This document shows positions 43,410 to 52,434 of a DNA stretch of 64,000 nucleotides, piece by piece. How positions within the stretch are numbered: the stretch's first letter is position 1; each line of letters begins with the position of its first letter. Position numbers and translations under genes: made by a program. Below the pieces are notes generated by a model. The model saw only the letters and a list, made by a program, of their open reading frames with translations. It had not been told where the DNA came from and ran no database searches. The stretch comes from Flavobacterium sp. (lineage in GTDB: Bacteria; Bacteroidota; Bacteroidia; Flavobacteriales; Flavobacteriaceae). The DNA lies in NCBI GenBank assembly GCA_018401995.1, contig JAGYJR010000003.1, positions 1 to 64,000 on the forward strand, in the 5' to 3' direction.

Positions 43410-43413
43410 AAAT

Positions 43414-44349
43414 ATGGATGTACTATTTATTGTTTTAGGTTTAGCATTATTGGTTTTAGGAGGAAATTGGTTATTGAAATCAGCTGTTGGGCTGTCTTTA
43501 AAACTCAATATTTCAAAATTAGTGATTGGTTTAACCGTAGTTTCATTTGCCACATCAGCTCCAGAATTAATTATCAGCGTTAAATCGGCTTTAGATGGAT
43601 TTTCAGATATTGCTCTTGGAAATGTGGTAGGATCAAACATAGCAAACATTGGTTTGGTTTTGGGCGCTGTTTTATTGATAAATGCAGTAAACGTTGAACG
43701 AAATTTTTATGTTACCGATTGGCCCATGAAAATTTTGGCCTCATTTTTACTATTTGGTTTCTTGGTATTCAATAAAGACATTAGTAGAGGAGAAGGCATT
43801 ATTTTTTTACTTCTGCTAGTTATTTTCGTGGTTTATATCATTAAAAAAAACAAACAAATAGCGATTGAACTTCCATCTGAAACTGAAAAAGCATTATCCA
43901 ATTTTTTAATTGTTCTTTTCATGTTTTTTGGTGGATTTGCACTTTGGGCAGGCTCTGAATTATTGGTAAAAGGTGCTGTAAATTTAGCAGAGAGCTTTGG
44001 AGTAAGTGAGCGAATTATTGCAGTAACCGTTGTTTCTGTGGGAACTAGTATTCCTGAATTAGCATCTTCTATCATTGCAGCAATAAAAAAAGAGGCGGAT
44101 ATTTCCATTGGTAATATTATTGGATCTAACATTTTTAATATTTTATGTGTTTTAGGTATTACAGCGATTATAAAACCTATTGAGAATATCGATGAAAAAA
44201 TGCTTTCACAAGACATTTATTGGATGTTAGGTTTTGCATTAATTTTGATGCCATTGGTAATTTTACCAAAACGAGGCAGTTTGTTTTTTAAAGAAGGGAT
44301 TTTACTTTTAGTAGCGTATGCCGCATTTTTGTATTTCACTTTATCGTAA
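43414..44349 (+). CDS. CaCA-family calcium/sodium antiporter
   Basis: This 311-aa inner-membrane protein has two inverted halves, each with an alpha repeat: VSFATSAPELIISVKSAL with GNVVGSNIANIGLVLG, and VSVGTSIPELASSIIAAI with GNIIGSNIFNILCVLG. This matches the YrbG group, which exchanges Na+ (or K+/H+) for Ca2+. Ten to eleven TM helices are visible. It starts 4 bp after mnmA. Confidence 0.93.
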   Translation: MDVLFIVLGLALLVLGGNWLLKSAVGLSLKLNISKLVIGLTVVSFATSAPELIISVKSALDGFSDIALGNVVGSNIANIGLVLGAVLLINAVNVERNFYVTDWPMKILASFLLFGFLVFNKDISRGEGIIFLLLLVIFVVYIIKKNKQIAIELPSETEKALSNFLIVLFMFFGGFALWAGSELLVKGAVNLAESFGVSERIIAVTVVSVGTSIPELASSIIAAIKKEADISIGNIIGSNIFNILCVLGITAIIKPIENIDEKMLSQDIYWMLGFALILMPLVILPKRGSLFFKEGILLLVAYAAFLYFTLS

Positions 44350-44409
44350 TTTTTTCTTCCAATTTTAGCCAATAAATAGTAACTTGCCCAAGCTTAAAAC
44401 AGAATTAGA

Positions 44410-45354
44410 ATGAACAGAATTACCCAACTTTTCAACATACAATATCCCATTATCCAAGGTGGAATGATATGGAACAGCGGTTATAAATTAGCAAGTGCTG
44501 TAAGTAATGCGGGCGGACTTGGTTTAATTGGTGCGGGTTCTATGTATCCAGAAGTATTGCGTGAACATATTCAAAAATGCAAAAAGGCTACCGATAAACC
44601 TTTTGGTGTAAATATTCCAATGTTGTATCCCAATATTGAGGAAATCATGCAAATTGTAAAGGAAGAAGGCGTTAAAATAGTTTTCACTTCAGCAGGAAAT
44701 CCGAAAACTTGGACACCGTTTTTAAAAGAAAATGGCATAACTGTTGTACATGTTGTAAGTAGCACAAAATTTGCCTTAAAAGCGCAAGAAGCTGGAGTTG
44801 ATGCTGTAGTTGCAGAAGGTTTTGAAGCAGGCGGACACAACGGAAGAGATGAAACTACTACGTTAACGCTAATTCCAATGGTAAAAGAGCAAGTTACTAT
44901 TCCATTAATCGCCGCTGGAGGAATTGCTTCTGGTAGAGGTATGTTAGCCGCAATGTGTTTGGGGGCTGATGGCGTTCAAATGGGAAGTCGTTTTGCAGCC
45001 TCAACGGAAAGTTCGGCACATGATAATTTTAAGAAAACAATTGTTGAAACCAAAGAAGGCGATACCCAATTAACTTTGAAAGAACTAGCTCCAGTTCGAT
45101 TAATAAAAAATAAGTTTTACAACGATGTTCAAGAATTGTATGCCAAATGTCCTTCGAAAGAAGATTTAGAAAATTTATTAGGAAAACGTAGAGCCAAAAG
45201 AGGCATGTTTGAAGGCGATTTAGTAGAAGGCGAATTAGAAATTGGTCAAATTGCAGGCATCATTCACGATATTTTACCGGTTCAAAACATCATGGAAAAC
45301 GTGATTCAGGAATTCAATCAAGCAAAACAAGAAATGATTACATTTGAATTTTAA
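44410..45354 (+). CDS. Nitronate monooxygenase / FabK-like flavoprotein
   Basis: This 314-aa TIM-barrel FMN protein has QYPIIQGGMIWNSGYKLASA at the N-terminus. EGFEAGGHNGRDETTTL carries the catalytic-type His, and IPLIAAGGIASGRGMLAA with LGADGVQMGSRFAASTES forms the FMN-phosphate site. The same fold serves nitronate monooxygenase and the enoyl-ACP reductase FabK. With no fab genes adjacent, the first name is safer, but FabK activity cannot be excluded. A small exported-protein gene follows after 10 bp. Confidence 0.88.
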   Translation: MNRITQLFNIQYPIIQGGMIWNSGYKLASAVSNAGGLGLIGAGSMYPEVLREHIQKCKKATDKPFGVNIPMLYPNIEEIMQIVKEEGVKIVFTSAGNPKTWTPFLKENGITVVHVVSSTKFALKAQEAGVDAVVAEGFEAGGHNGRDETTTLTLIPMVKEQVTIPLIAAGGIASGRGMLAAMCLGADGVQMGSRFAASTESSAHDNFKKTIVETKEGDTQLTLKELAPVRLIKNKFYNDVQELYAKCPSKEDLENLLGKRRAKRGMFEGDLVEGELEIGQIAGIIHDILPVQNIMENVIQEFNQAKQEMITFEF

Positions 45355-45364
45355 ATTTAAATCT

Positions 45365-45769
45365 ATGAAACTATTTAAATACATACTAATTCTTTTTTTC
45401 CTTTTTGGAACAACTATTTATGCCCAAAAATTTAATTTTAAAGCTACTAATGTTTCAGTTTTAGAACCAGCAGGAAAAGGGAAACCAGCTAAATGGACAA
45501 AACCAACACCCACAGAATTAATTATTTCCTTGGATTACGATAAAGATAAAATTGTTATTTATTCTTCGGAAATCCAACATTATAAAATTTTAGAATACTT
45601 ACCAAAAGAAGTAACCAAAGTAGATGAAATCAATTCGTTCATCTGTAGAAATCATGAAGGAATTACTGTAAAAATTGCCATCATTTTGCGCTTAGACGTT
45701 AAAAAAGCCCAATTGTATGTGTATCATAAGAACTTTACGTTTGCTTATGATATTTTGGAGATGGAGTAG
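45365..45769 (+). CDS. Hypothetical exported protein
   Basis: The ATG at 45365 gives a signal peptide (MKLFKYILILFFLFGTTIYAQ) and a 134-aa product; an in-frame ATG 21 bp earlier overlaps the upstream gene. The mature part is basic and beta-rich (TELIISLDYDKDKIVIYSSE; VKKAQLYVYHKNFTFAYDIL). The family is not recognised; flavobacterial proteins of this size and shape are common. A terminator follows. Confidence 0.75.
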   Translation: MKLFKYILILFFLFGTTIYAQKFNFKATNVSVLEPAGKGKPAKWTKPTPTELIISLDYDKDKIVIYSSEIQHYKILEYLPKEVTKVDEINSFICRNHEGITVKIAIILRLDVKKAQLYVYHKNFTFAYDILEME

Positions 45770-45786
45770 AAAAAACATAAAATCTT

Positions 45787-45820
45787 AAAAGACTTTCACC
45801 AAAATGAAAGTCTTTTTTTT
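45787..45820 (+). terminator. Terminator before the alkaline phosphatase gene
   Basis: The stem AAAGACTTTCA / TGAAAGTCTTT is followed by a T run. Confidence 0.88.
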
Positions 45821-45856
45821 TCATCTTCCCTTAACATCATTTCCAATTCAAAACTG

Positions 45857-45864
45857 TATTTTTG
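45857..45864 (+). promoter_or_regulatory. Promoter box for the PafA-like phosphatase
   Basis: TATTTTTG lies 18 bp upstream of the ATG. No obvious phosphate-regulation box was seen. Confidence 0.5.
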
Positions 45865-45882
45865 TGGTAAATACAAGTTGAT

Positions 45883-47490
45883 ATGAAAAAGATACTTTTT
45901 TGCTTACTTTCTCTAATTGCATTTGAAGCTTCGGCACAAGATAAACCCAAATTAGTTGTTGGTATCGTGGTAGACCAAATGAAAATGGAATATTTATACC
46001 GTTTTTCAGATGATTTTTCGGCTAATGGTTTCAAACGCTTAATGCAAGAAGGTTTTACTTATCATAACATGCATTACAATTTCATGCCAACGTATACTGC
46101 GCCTGGTCATGCTACAATTTACACTGGAGCCGTTCCTGCAGTTCACGGAATTGTGGGCAACGAATGGTTCAACAAAGCCACAGGAAAAGAATTGTATTGC
46201 ACCGATGACGAACAAGTAAAAACCATAGGCGATGGTACGGAAAAAGAAGGCATGATGTCGCCAAGAAATTTGCAAAGTACTACCATTACTGATGAATTAA
46301 AATTGGCAACCAACTTCAAAGGAAAAGTCATTGGTATTAGTATCAAAGATAGAGGTGCCATTTTGCCCGCTGGACATTTTGCGGATTGGGCATTTTGGTA
46401 CAGTAAAACGGGTGCTTTTATTTCGAGTACGTATTACGGTGAAAAATTACCAGATTGGGTAACACAATTCAACAACGAAAAAAACTATTTGACCTACTTA
46501 GAAAAAGGTTGGGATTTACTAAAACCTAAAGCAACCTACAACGAAAGTTTGAACGATAACAATCCGTACGAAGGAAAATTATTCAAAAAAACGCCATTTT
46601 TTCCTTACAACATGAAGGAAATGTATGAAAACAACGATGCTGGCGTGTTGCGTTCAAGTCCATATGGAAATAATTTGTTGGCTGATTTTGCCAAAAGAAT
46701 CATTGAAAACGAGAATTTAGGTGCCGACAACATTACCGATTTTCTAGCAGTAAGTTTCTCTTCAACGGATTATATCGGACATACAATGGGACCACGTTCG
46801 GTTGAAATTCAAGATACCTATTTGCGTTTGGATGAAACTATTGCTGATTTCTTAACGTATTTGGATAAGAAAATTGGAAAAGGAAATTATTTGGTTTTCC
46901 TAACGGCTGATCACGGAGGAGCTGAAAATGTAACCCATTTAAAAGACAACCGTTATGATGTAGACAATATCAATAGAAAAAACTTCGAAAATGATTTAAG
47001 ACGTTTTTCGGAGAAAACCTATGGCATTGATGTGTTGTTGGATTATTCCAATTTTAATTTGTTTTTCAATAAACCGTTATTGGCAGCAAATGGTATTGAT
47101 TTGAACCAAGTAAAGCAAGATTTTAAAAACTATTTGTACCAACAAAAAGCGGTAAAACGCGTTTATACAGAAGAAGAAATTTTGGTAGGCTCAACAACTG
47201 ATTCGTATTTGAATTTTATTTCCAAAGGATATGATCCGGTTCAAAATGGAGAATTGGTTTTTACGTATAAACCGGGTTATATTGAATATTCAGCTGTTGG
47301 TACTTCACACGGAACGCCTTATACGTATGATACGCATGTGCCGCTAATTTTCTTTGGTTGGAAAATCCCAAAAGGAGCTTCTTATGCCAAAAAAGAAATT
47401 ACTCAAATAGCACCAACATTAGCATTTCAATTAAAAACGACCTTACCAAATGCAACCGATGCAGAGGTTTTGGAAGAAGTAATTAGATAA
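45883..47490 (+). CDS. PafA-like periplasmic alkaline phosphatase
   Basis: This 535-aa exported phosphomonoesterase has a signal peptide (KKILFCLLSLIAFEASA). It shows VVGIVVDQMKMEYLYRFSDD with the first metal-binding Asp, and the Thr nucleophile in TYTAPGHATIYTG. GNEWFN supplies the phosphate-contacting Asn, and ISIKDRGAILPAGH supplies the Lys/Arg pair that distinguishes PafA from PhoA. ADHGG and GTSHGTPYTYDTHVPL hold the other metal ligands. PafA is the Bacteroidota enzyme that works regardless of phosphate level. Three genes follow at 1-18 bp spacing as an apparent operon. Confidence 0.92.
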   Translation: MKKILFCLLSLIAFEASAQDKPKLVVGIVVDQMKMEYLYRFSDDFSANGFKRLMQEGFTYHNMHYNFMPTYTAPGHATIYTGAVPAVHGIVGNEWFNKATGKELYCTDDEQVKTIGDGTEKEGMMSPRNLQSTTITDELKLATNFKGKVIGISIKDRGAILPAGHFADWAFWYSKTGAFISSTYYGEKLPDWVTQFNNEKNYLTYLEKGWDLLKPKATYNESLNDNNPYEGKLFKKTPFFPYNMKEMYENNDAGVLRSSPYGNNLLADFAKRIIENENLGADNITDFLAVSFSSTDYIGHTMGPRSVEIQDTYLRLDETIADFLTYLDKKIGKGNYLVFLTADHGGAENVTHLKDNRYDVDNINRKNFENDLRRFSEKTYGIDVLLDYSNFNLFFNKPLLAANGIDLNQVKQDFKNYLYQQKAVKRVYTEEEILVGSTTDSYLNFISKGYDPVQNGELVFTYKPGYIEYSAVGTSHGTPYTYDTHVPLIFFGWKIPKGASYAKKEITQIAPTLAFQLKTTLPNATDAEVLEEVIR

Positions 47491-47491
47491 T

Positions 47492-48136
47492 ATGGAATTC
47501 GTAACTTTTAGAAAATATCCACAGTTAGATACTGCTAAATATTTAGTGCAATTATTGGAAAAGAATGATATTGCCAATGAATTTATTCAAAATAAATCAA
47601 ACCTTGATCGGAATTTTAGTAGTCCGTTATTAGAAGACTTTGAAGTGAAAATTTTCCCTAAGGATTTTGAACTAGCTGAAAAGATTTTACTTGAAGATAA
47701 CAAAAAGTTTATTACTTCACTTCCAGAAGATTATTATTTGTATTCATTTTCAAATGAAGATTTAAAAGAAATCATTTCCAAAAAAGACGAATGGAGTGAA
47801 ATTGATTTTCTATTAGCAATTGAAATTTTAAATTCTCGTGGAATTGCCATTTCCGAGGAAGAAATTGAAGCATCAAGAAAGCAAAGACTTCAGGAATTGA
47901 AAAAACCTGAAAAGAATCCTCATGATTGGATTTTTGCGGGATATGTATTCGCATTTCTTGGTGGATTATTAGGGATTCTTATTGGTTATTTTCTTTGGAA
48001 ACAAAAAAAAACACTTCCAGACGGTTCAAGAGTTTACGAATATGTGTTATCAGATAGAATTCATGGAAAAAGAATTTTTAAAATTGGAATAATTTCAGTT
48101 ATAATTGGCGTTCTTTATCAATTATTTATTGCTTAA
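47492..48136 (+). CDS. DUF2007-like N-terminal protein with two C-terminal TM helices
   Basis: This 214-aa protein has an N-terminal ~75 residues (FVTFRKYPQLDTAKYLVQLL; NDIANEFIQNKSNLDRNFSS) resembling the DUF2007/putative signal-transducing fold, which resembles PII-like domains. A helical middle and two TM segments follow (WIFAGYVFAFLGGLLGILIG; IFKIGIISVIIGVLYQLFI). It starts one base after the phosphatase stop. Function unknown; a membrane-bound regulator is possible. Confidence 0.75.
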   Translation: MEFVTFRKYPQLDTAKYLVQLLEKNDIANEFIQNKSNLDRNFSSPLLEDFEVKIFPKDFELAEKILLEDNKKFITSLPEDYYLYSFSNEDLKEIISKKDEWSEIDFLLAIEILNSRGIAISEEEIEASRKQRLQELKKPEKNPHDWIFAGYVFAFLGGLLGILIGYFLWKQKKTLPDGSRVYEYVLSDRIHGKRIFKIGIISVIIGVLYQLFIA

Positions 48137-48146
48137 ATTATAAAAA

Positions 48147-48548
48147 ATGTTAGTTAAAATTTTTAATTTCTTATTTAAATCAAAATCGGGTTACACAACT
48201 CAAGGTAATCTATTGAATGAGTTAAAAAAACATCCAAATTTTAGATCGAAAGAAGAAATTCAGAAGTCAATTGACTATGGAAAAACAATACATGACAATG
48301 TTTTGAAAAAAGATGAAATCGTTGTGATCTCCGTTCCTGATTTGGGTAGGAGTGAAACGGCAGAAGTAACAGCTTGGATTAAGAAAAATGGAGATATTGT
48401 AAAATCTGGTGATGTTATTTGTGAAGTAGAAAATTCGAAAGTCCTTATGGAATTCGAAAGTTATTATGATGGAATAATTATGGAAACTTGTGAAGTAAAT
48501 GTGAAGTTAAATCCAGGTGACCAACTTTGTAAAATTAAAGGTGTTTAG
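48147..48548 (+). CDS. Stand-alone lipoyl/biotinyl-carrier-like domain protein
   Basis: This 133-aa protein has a basic helical N-terminus, then from about residue 55 a lipoyl-type domain: VISVPDLGRSETAEVTAW, IKKNGDIVKSGDVICEVENS, and KVLMEFESYYDGIIMETC. The lysine in ENSKVLMEF aligns with the modified Lys of ETDKV. There is no dehydrogenase or carboxylase gene nearby, so either it is an orphan carrier or the domain serves as a binding module. It is third in the phosphatase run. Confidence 0.8.
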   Translation: MLVKIFNFLFKSKSGYTTQGNLLNELKKHPNFRSKEEIQKSIDYGKTIHDNVLKKDEIVVISVPDLGRSETAEVTAWIKKNGDIVKSGDVICEVENSKVLMEFESYYDGIIMETCEVNVKLNPGDQLCKIKGV

Positions 48549-48566
48549 TAGTTTAAAGTATATATT

Positions 48567-49211
48567 TTGAAAAAAATAATTCGAAAAGTTGCACTCTTTT
48601 TTGTAGTATGGATGTCTTTGAATATCATTGTTGCTTTTTACTTCAGTATTGGAGAATTTTCTGAAGTTTTCAAAAAAAGTAATTATTTTCGAAATAATGA
48701 ACCTAGTTTTTTTGAAGAAGATGCTATCAGAAAGAGAGAACAAGAAATTGATTATTATAGTTTTAAGTTAGATAGTTTATTGGACGAAAACTCACTTCAA
48801 GCCGAATTATTTGCTGATAAATTACTCCAAAAATATAAAGGCGAAAAAGAGTTTATTAGATACTTAGCTATGGCGCAATATAACCAAGGAAAGTATGAAG
48901 TTGCGTTGCCGAATTTTAAAAGAGTAACTTTTTCGAAATTTGATTATATTCAAGAAAATGATATTTACAATGTTGGTCTTTGTTTTGAAATGTTAAATCA
49001 ATTAGATTCAGCTTTACATTATTATAAAAGAGTATCAAATATTTCTCAGATTAGAATTGCCTATTGTTACGAACTTCAAAAGAATAGAGATAGTGCTATT
49101 CATTTTTACAAGCTAGCAAAAGAAGATTATAAGTCCAGAAGTAATGTTTTAGATTATACAAAACAATTAGAGTTTCTTAATAATAAGATTGATTCATTAA
49201 AAAGTAATTAG
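48567..49211 (+). CDS. TPR-like membrane-anchored protein
   Basis: The TTG start gives a basic end and a TM anchor (KIIRKVALFFVVWMSLNIIVAFYF). The remaining ~180 residues are helical and contain TPR-like units (FADKLLQKYKGEKEFIRYLA; AQYNQGKYEVALPNFKRVTF; LCFEMLNQLDSALHYYKRVS). The 214-aa protein probably mediates protein contacts. It is last in the phosphatase run and is closed by a terminator. Confidence 0.78.
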   Translation: MKKIIRKVALFFVVWMSLNIIVAFYFSIGEFSEVFKKSNYFRNNEPSFFEEDAIRKREQEIDYYSFKLDSLLDENSLQAELFADKLLQKYKGEKEFIRYLAMAQYNQGKYEVALPNFKRVTFSKFDYIQENDIYNVGLCFEMLNQLDSALHYYKRVSNISQIRIAYCYELQKNRDSAIHFYKLAKEDYKSRSNVLDYTKQLEFLNNKIDSLKSN

Positions 49212-49217
49212 ATAACA

Positions 49218-49246
49218 AAAAGTCCTGAAAATTTCAGGACTTTTTA
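49218..49246. terminator. Bidirectional terminator between the TPR gene and lysA
   Basis: The perfect hairpin AAAAAGTCCTGAAA / TTTCAGGACTTTTT is symmetric for both strands. Confidence 0.9.
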
Positions 49247-49264
49247 CTTAACAACAACTTAAAA

Positions 49265-50491
49265 CTAAACTAAAATGGTTTCTTCTATGGCTGAAGGAAC
49301 CACCTGATTTTTCAAAATATCTTCAAAAGTTTCTCTTTGTCTAATTAAATGGGCTTCGCCGTTATGCCAAAGTACTTCTGCTGGTTTTACTCTCGAATTG
49401 TAGTTGGAAGCCATTGAAAAACAATACGCTCCGGCATTTTTGAAACACAAAATATCACCTTCCGTAATTTCAGCAATTCTTCGGTTCGAAGCAAAAGTAT
49501 CGGTTTCACAGATGTAACCCACAACTGAGTAAAAACGTTCTTTTCCATTGGGATTAGAAATATTTTCAATATGATGTTGCGCTCCATATAACATCGGACG
49601 AATTAAATGATTGAACCCGCTATCCACACCAGCAAAAACTGTAGAAGTTGTTTGTTTCACTACATTCACTTTGGTTAGGAAAATGCCAGCTTCACTCACT
49701 AGGAATTTTCCAGGTTCAAATGCTAAAGTTAATTCACGACCGTATTCTTTTTCGAAGGCAAGAAATCTTTTGGTTAATTTTTTACCAAATTCTTCTACAT
49801 CAGTTTCAATATCACCTGCTTTGTACGGAACTTTAAATCCGCTTCCAAAGTCAATAAAATCTAATTCTTTGAAGTTTTTGGCTGTTTCAAATAAGATTTC
49901 AGCAGCATATAAAAACACTTCTACATCCAAAATATCTGAACCTGTATGCATATGGATTCCGTTAATGTGCATTTTAGTATTTTCTACAATTCTTAAAATA
50001 TGAGGCAATTGATGGATTGAAATTCCAAATTTACTATCAATATGTCCCACAGAAATGTTAGCGTTTCCACCAGCCATTACGTGTGGATTAATACGAATAC
50101 AAACTGGAATATTCGGATGTTTAGTACCAAATTGCTCTAAAATCGATAAATTATCAATATTGATTTGAACACCCATGGCAGCTACTTGTTCAATTTCTTC
50201 CATCGAAACGCCATTAGGTGTATAAATGATTTCGCTTGGAGCAAAACCAGCATATAATCCTAATTGGACTTCTTCAATAGAAACCGTATCTAAACCACCG
50301 CCTAAATTCTTTATGATTTTTAAAATACTAACATTTGACAATGCTTTTACCGCATAATGAATTTTAAAACGTGGAACCTTAGCAAACGCTTGAATTAAAC
50401 GGTCATATTGACTCTCGATTTTTTCAGAATCGTACACATATAAGGGTAATCCAAATTGTGCAGCAGCAGTGTTTAAATTTTCAGTATTCAT
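49265..50491 (-). CDS. lysA: Diaminopimelate decarboxylase
   Basis: This 408-aa fold-type III PLP enzyme catalyses the last step of lysine synthesis. The ATG at 50491 gives the usual N-terminus (MNTENLNTAAAQFGLPLYVY); the upstream in-frame start is unlikely. The PLP lysine is in HYAVKALSNVSILK. Other sites are HIGSQ-like HMHTGSDILDVEVF, FEPGKFLVSEAG, and the catalytic Cys in VGYICETDTFASNR. The gene stands alone with an AT-rich tandem array in its upstream region. Confidence 0.95.
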   Translation of the reverse strand: MNTENLNTAAAQFGLPLYVYDSEKIESQYDRLIQAFAKVPRFKIHYAVKALSNVSILKIIKNLGGGLDTVSIEEVQLGLYAGFAPSEIIYTPNGVSMEEIEQVAAMGVQINIDNLSILEQFGTKHPNIPVCIRINPHVMAGGNANISVGHIDSKFGISIHQLPHILRIVENTKMHINGIHMHTGSDILDVEVFLYAAEILFETAKNFKELDFIDFGSGFKVPYKAGDIETDVEEFGKKLTKRFLAFEKEYGRELTLAFEPGKFLVSEAGIFLTKVNVVKQTTSTVFAGVDSGFNHLIRPMLYGAQHHIENISNPNGKERFYSVVGYICETDTFASNRRIAEITEGDILCFKNAGAYCFSMASNYNSRVKPAEVLWHNGEAHLIRQRETFEDILKNQVVPSAIEETILV

Positions 50492-50509
50492 TTTTTTAAT
50501 TTTTGTGCA

Positions 50510-50567
50510 AATAAATAACGCAAATGTCATTTATGCAAATAAATAACAATAAATAACAATAAATAAC
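50510..50567. repeat. Short tandem array (AATAAATAAC) upstream of lysA
   Basis: Three contiguous copies of AATAAATAAC at 50538-50567 and a fourth at 50510-50519 lie within 80 bp of the lysA start, in the lysA-sucC divergent spacer (231 bp). No other feature is seen in the spacer apart from the sucC promoter. Confidence 0.8.
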
Positions 50568-50680
50568 AAAATGTTACAAAAATAACATTTCGCAATTTAT
50601 TAAAGAAATTCATTGTTAGCTATGTATACCAAATAGCCAAATTAAATGAAAAAAAATAGTGGTTTTCAAAATATGTTTGT

Positions 50681-50688
50681 TATTTTTG
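50681..50688 (+). promoter_or_regulatory. Promoter box for sucC
   Basis: TATTTTTG lies 34 bp before the sucC ATG. Confidence 0.55.
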
Positions 50689-50722
50689 TGGCACTTTTAA
50701 AAAAAGAAAAACGTATCAAATT

Positions 50723-51916
50723 ATGAACTTACACGAATATCAAGGTAAAGAAATATTAGCTAGTTACGGCGTTCGCGTTCAACGTGGTCATGTTGCTAAT
50801 AATGCTGAAGAAGCAGTAGCAAAAGCAAAACAATTAACAGCTGAAACAGGAACTGGTTGGCATGTAATCAAAGCTCAAATTCACGCAGGTGGTCGTGGAA
50901 AAGGTGGTGGCGTTAAATTAGCTAAAAATTTAGATCAAGTAGCAGAAATTGCGGGTCAAATTATTGGAATGGATTTAATAACACCTCAAACTCCTCCACA
51001 AGGAAAAAGAGTTCATAAAGTGTTAGTAGCAGAAGATGTTTACTATCCAGGTGAAAGTGAAACGAAAGAGTTTTACATGTCTGTTTTATTAAATAGAGGT
51101 GCTGGTCGTAACATGATTATGTATTCTACTGAAGGTGGAATGGATATTGAAGAAGTTGCTGAGCACACACCACATTTAATCTTTACTGAAGAAATTGATC
51201 CAGCTGTTGGTTTACAAGGTTTTCAAGCTAGAAGAATTGCTTTTAACTTAGGACTTTCAGGTGAAGCTTTCAAAGAAATGTTGAAATTTGTTGACGCATT
51301 ATACAAAGCATACATTGGTTCAGATGCTTCTATGTTTGAAATTAACCCAGTTTTAAAAACTTCAGATAATAAAATTATTGCAGTTGACGCTAAAGTAGAT
51401 TTAGATGACAACGCTTTATTCCGTCACAAAGATTTAGCTGAAATGCGTGATATCCGTGAGGAAAATCCAATCGAAGTTGAAGCTAAAGAAGTAGGATTAA
51501 ACTATGTTGATTTAGATGGAACTGTGGGTTGTATGGTAAACGGAGCTGGTTTGGCAATGGCAACTATGGATTTAATTAAGTATGCTGGTTTTGAGCCTGC
51601 AAACTTCTTAGACGTAGGTGGAACTGCTGATGCAAAACGTGTAGAAACGGCTTTCCGTATTATCTTAAAAGATCCAAACGTAAAAGCGATTTTAATTAAC
51701 ATTTTTGGAGGAATCGTTCGTTGTGACCGTGTTGCTCAAGGTGTTGTTGATGCTTACAAAAACATGGGTGATGCTATTAAAGTGCCAATCATCGTTCGTT
51801 TACAAGGAACAAATGCTGAAATCGCTAAAGATTTAATCGATAATTCAGGAATGCCAATTTTATCTGCTGTTCAATTCCAAGAAGCAGCTGATCAAGTAAA
51901 AGCGGCTTTGTCTTAA
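50723..51916 (+). CDS. sucC: Succinate-CoA ligase (ADP-forming) beta subunit
   Basis: This 397-aa TCA-cycle subunit makes succinate and ATP from succinyl-CoA together with SucD. The N-terminal ATP-grasp opens NLHEYQGKEILASYGV and has GGRGKGGGVKLAKN. The metal site is SMFEINPVLKT, and the C-terminal flavodoxin-like part has LINIFGGIVRCDRVAQGVV. The length is standard. sucD is not adjacent; a terminator follows directly, as usual for Flavobacteria where the subunits are unlinked. Confidence 0.97.
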   Translation: MNLHEYQGKEILASYGVRVQRGHVANNAEEAVAKAKQLTAETGTGWHVIKAQIHAGGRGKGGGVKLAKNLDQVAEIAGQIIGMDLITPQTPPQGKRVHKVLVAEDVYYPGESETKEFYMSVLLNRGAGRNMIMYSTEGGMDIEEVAEHTPHLIFTEEIDPAVGLQGFQARRIAFNLGLSGEAFKEMLKFVDALYKAYIGSDASMFEINPVLKTSDNKIIAVDAKVDLDDNALFRHKDLAEMRDIREENPIEVEAKEVGLNYVDLDGTVGCMVNGAGLAMATMDLIKYAGFEPANFLDVGGTADAKRVETAFRIILKDPNVKAILINIFGGIVRCDRVAQGVVDAYKNMGDAIKVPIIVRLQGTNAEIAKDLIDNSGMPILSAVQFQEAADQVKAALS

Positions 51917-51940
51917 TTAAAACATTCTAGTTTATATATA

Positions 51941-51973
51941 AAAAACTCCTAAGTTAACCGCTTAGGAGTTTTT
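51941..51973 (+). terminator. Terminator after sucC
   Basis: The stem AAAACTCCTAAG / CTTAGGAGTTTT is followed by T residues. Confidence 0.88.
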
Positions 51974-52007
51974 CGTTTAACCAATTATAAACAAACTAAA
52001 CTAAAAA

Positions 52008-52433
52008 TTAATGGATAAAATTATGCGCTTCTGTTTGCGCTAATTTTATATTTTCTAATCGGTTGAAGAATTTGTAATTCCTTTGAAAATTCTTATCCAA
52101 TTTTATTTTTACAAACATTCCATTGGCATGAATGCTTAATGTTTTACTTTTATAAATGACCAATTGGTAATAAGGTATCGCCCAAGTGTAATTTGCCAAA
52201 CCTTTATTAATATGTACCAAAACGCCATTAGGTCGTATTTCTAAATTGCAATATTGTGTATCAGCAACTTTGTTTAAACAGGGTTCAAAATGGTTACTTG
52301 CTTCTGTAATTATCATTCGGTTTGAACCCGTTCCGCCCATTTTTATGCTTTGTATGAAACTATAAGGCTTGCCAGTAATTTCACTAATTCGATTGCTAAT
52401 TTTATCATCTTTATATGTGGTATTAAAAAGCAT
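52008..52433 (-). CDS. Conserved hypothetical protein of the ABC1-kinase operon
   Basis: This 141-aa soluble protein has no signal or TM. Recognisable elements are SFIQSIKMGGTGSNRMIITE, LEIRPNGVLVHINKGLANYT and WAIPYYQLVIYKSKTLSIHA, suggesting a PH-like beta-barrel. It begins 1 bp after the ABC1 kinase gene, so the two are coupled. Function unknown; a membrane or lipid role is suggested by the kinase family. Confidence 0.78.
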   Translation of the reverse strand: MLFNTTYKDDKISNRISEITGKPYSFIQSIKMGGTGSNRMIITEASNHFEPCLNKVADTQYCNLEIRPNGVLVHINKGLANYTWAIPYYQLVIYKSKTLSIHANGMFVKIKLDKNFQRNYKFFNRLENIKLAQTEAHNFIH

Positions 52434-52434
52434 G

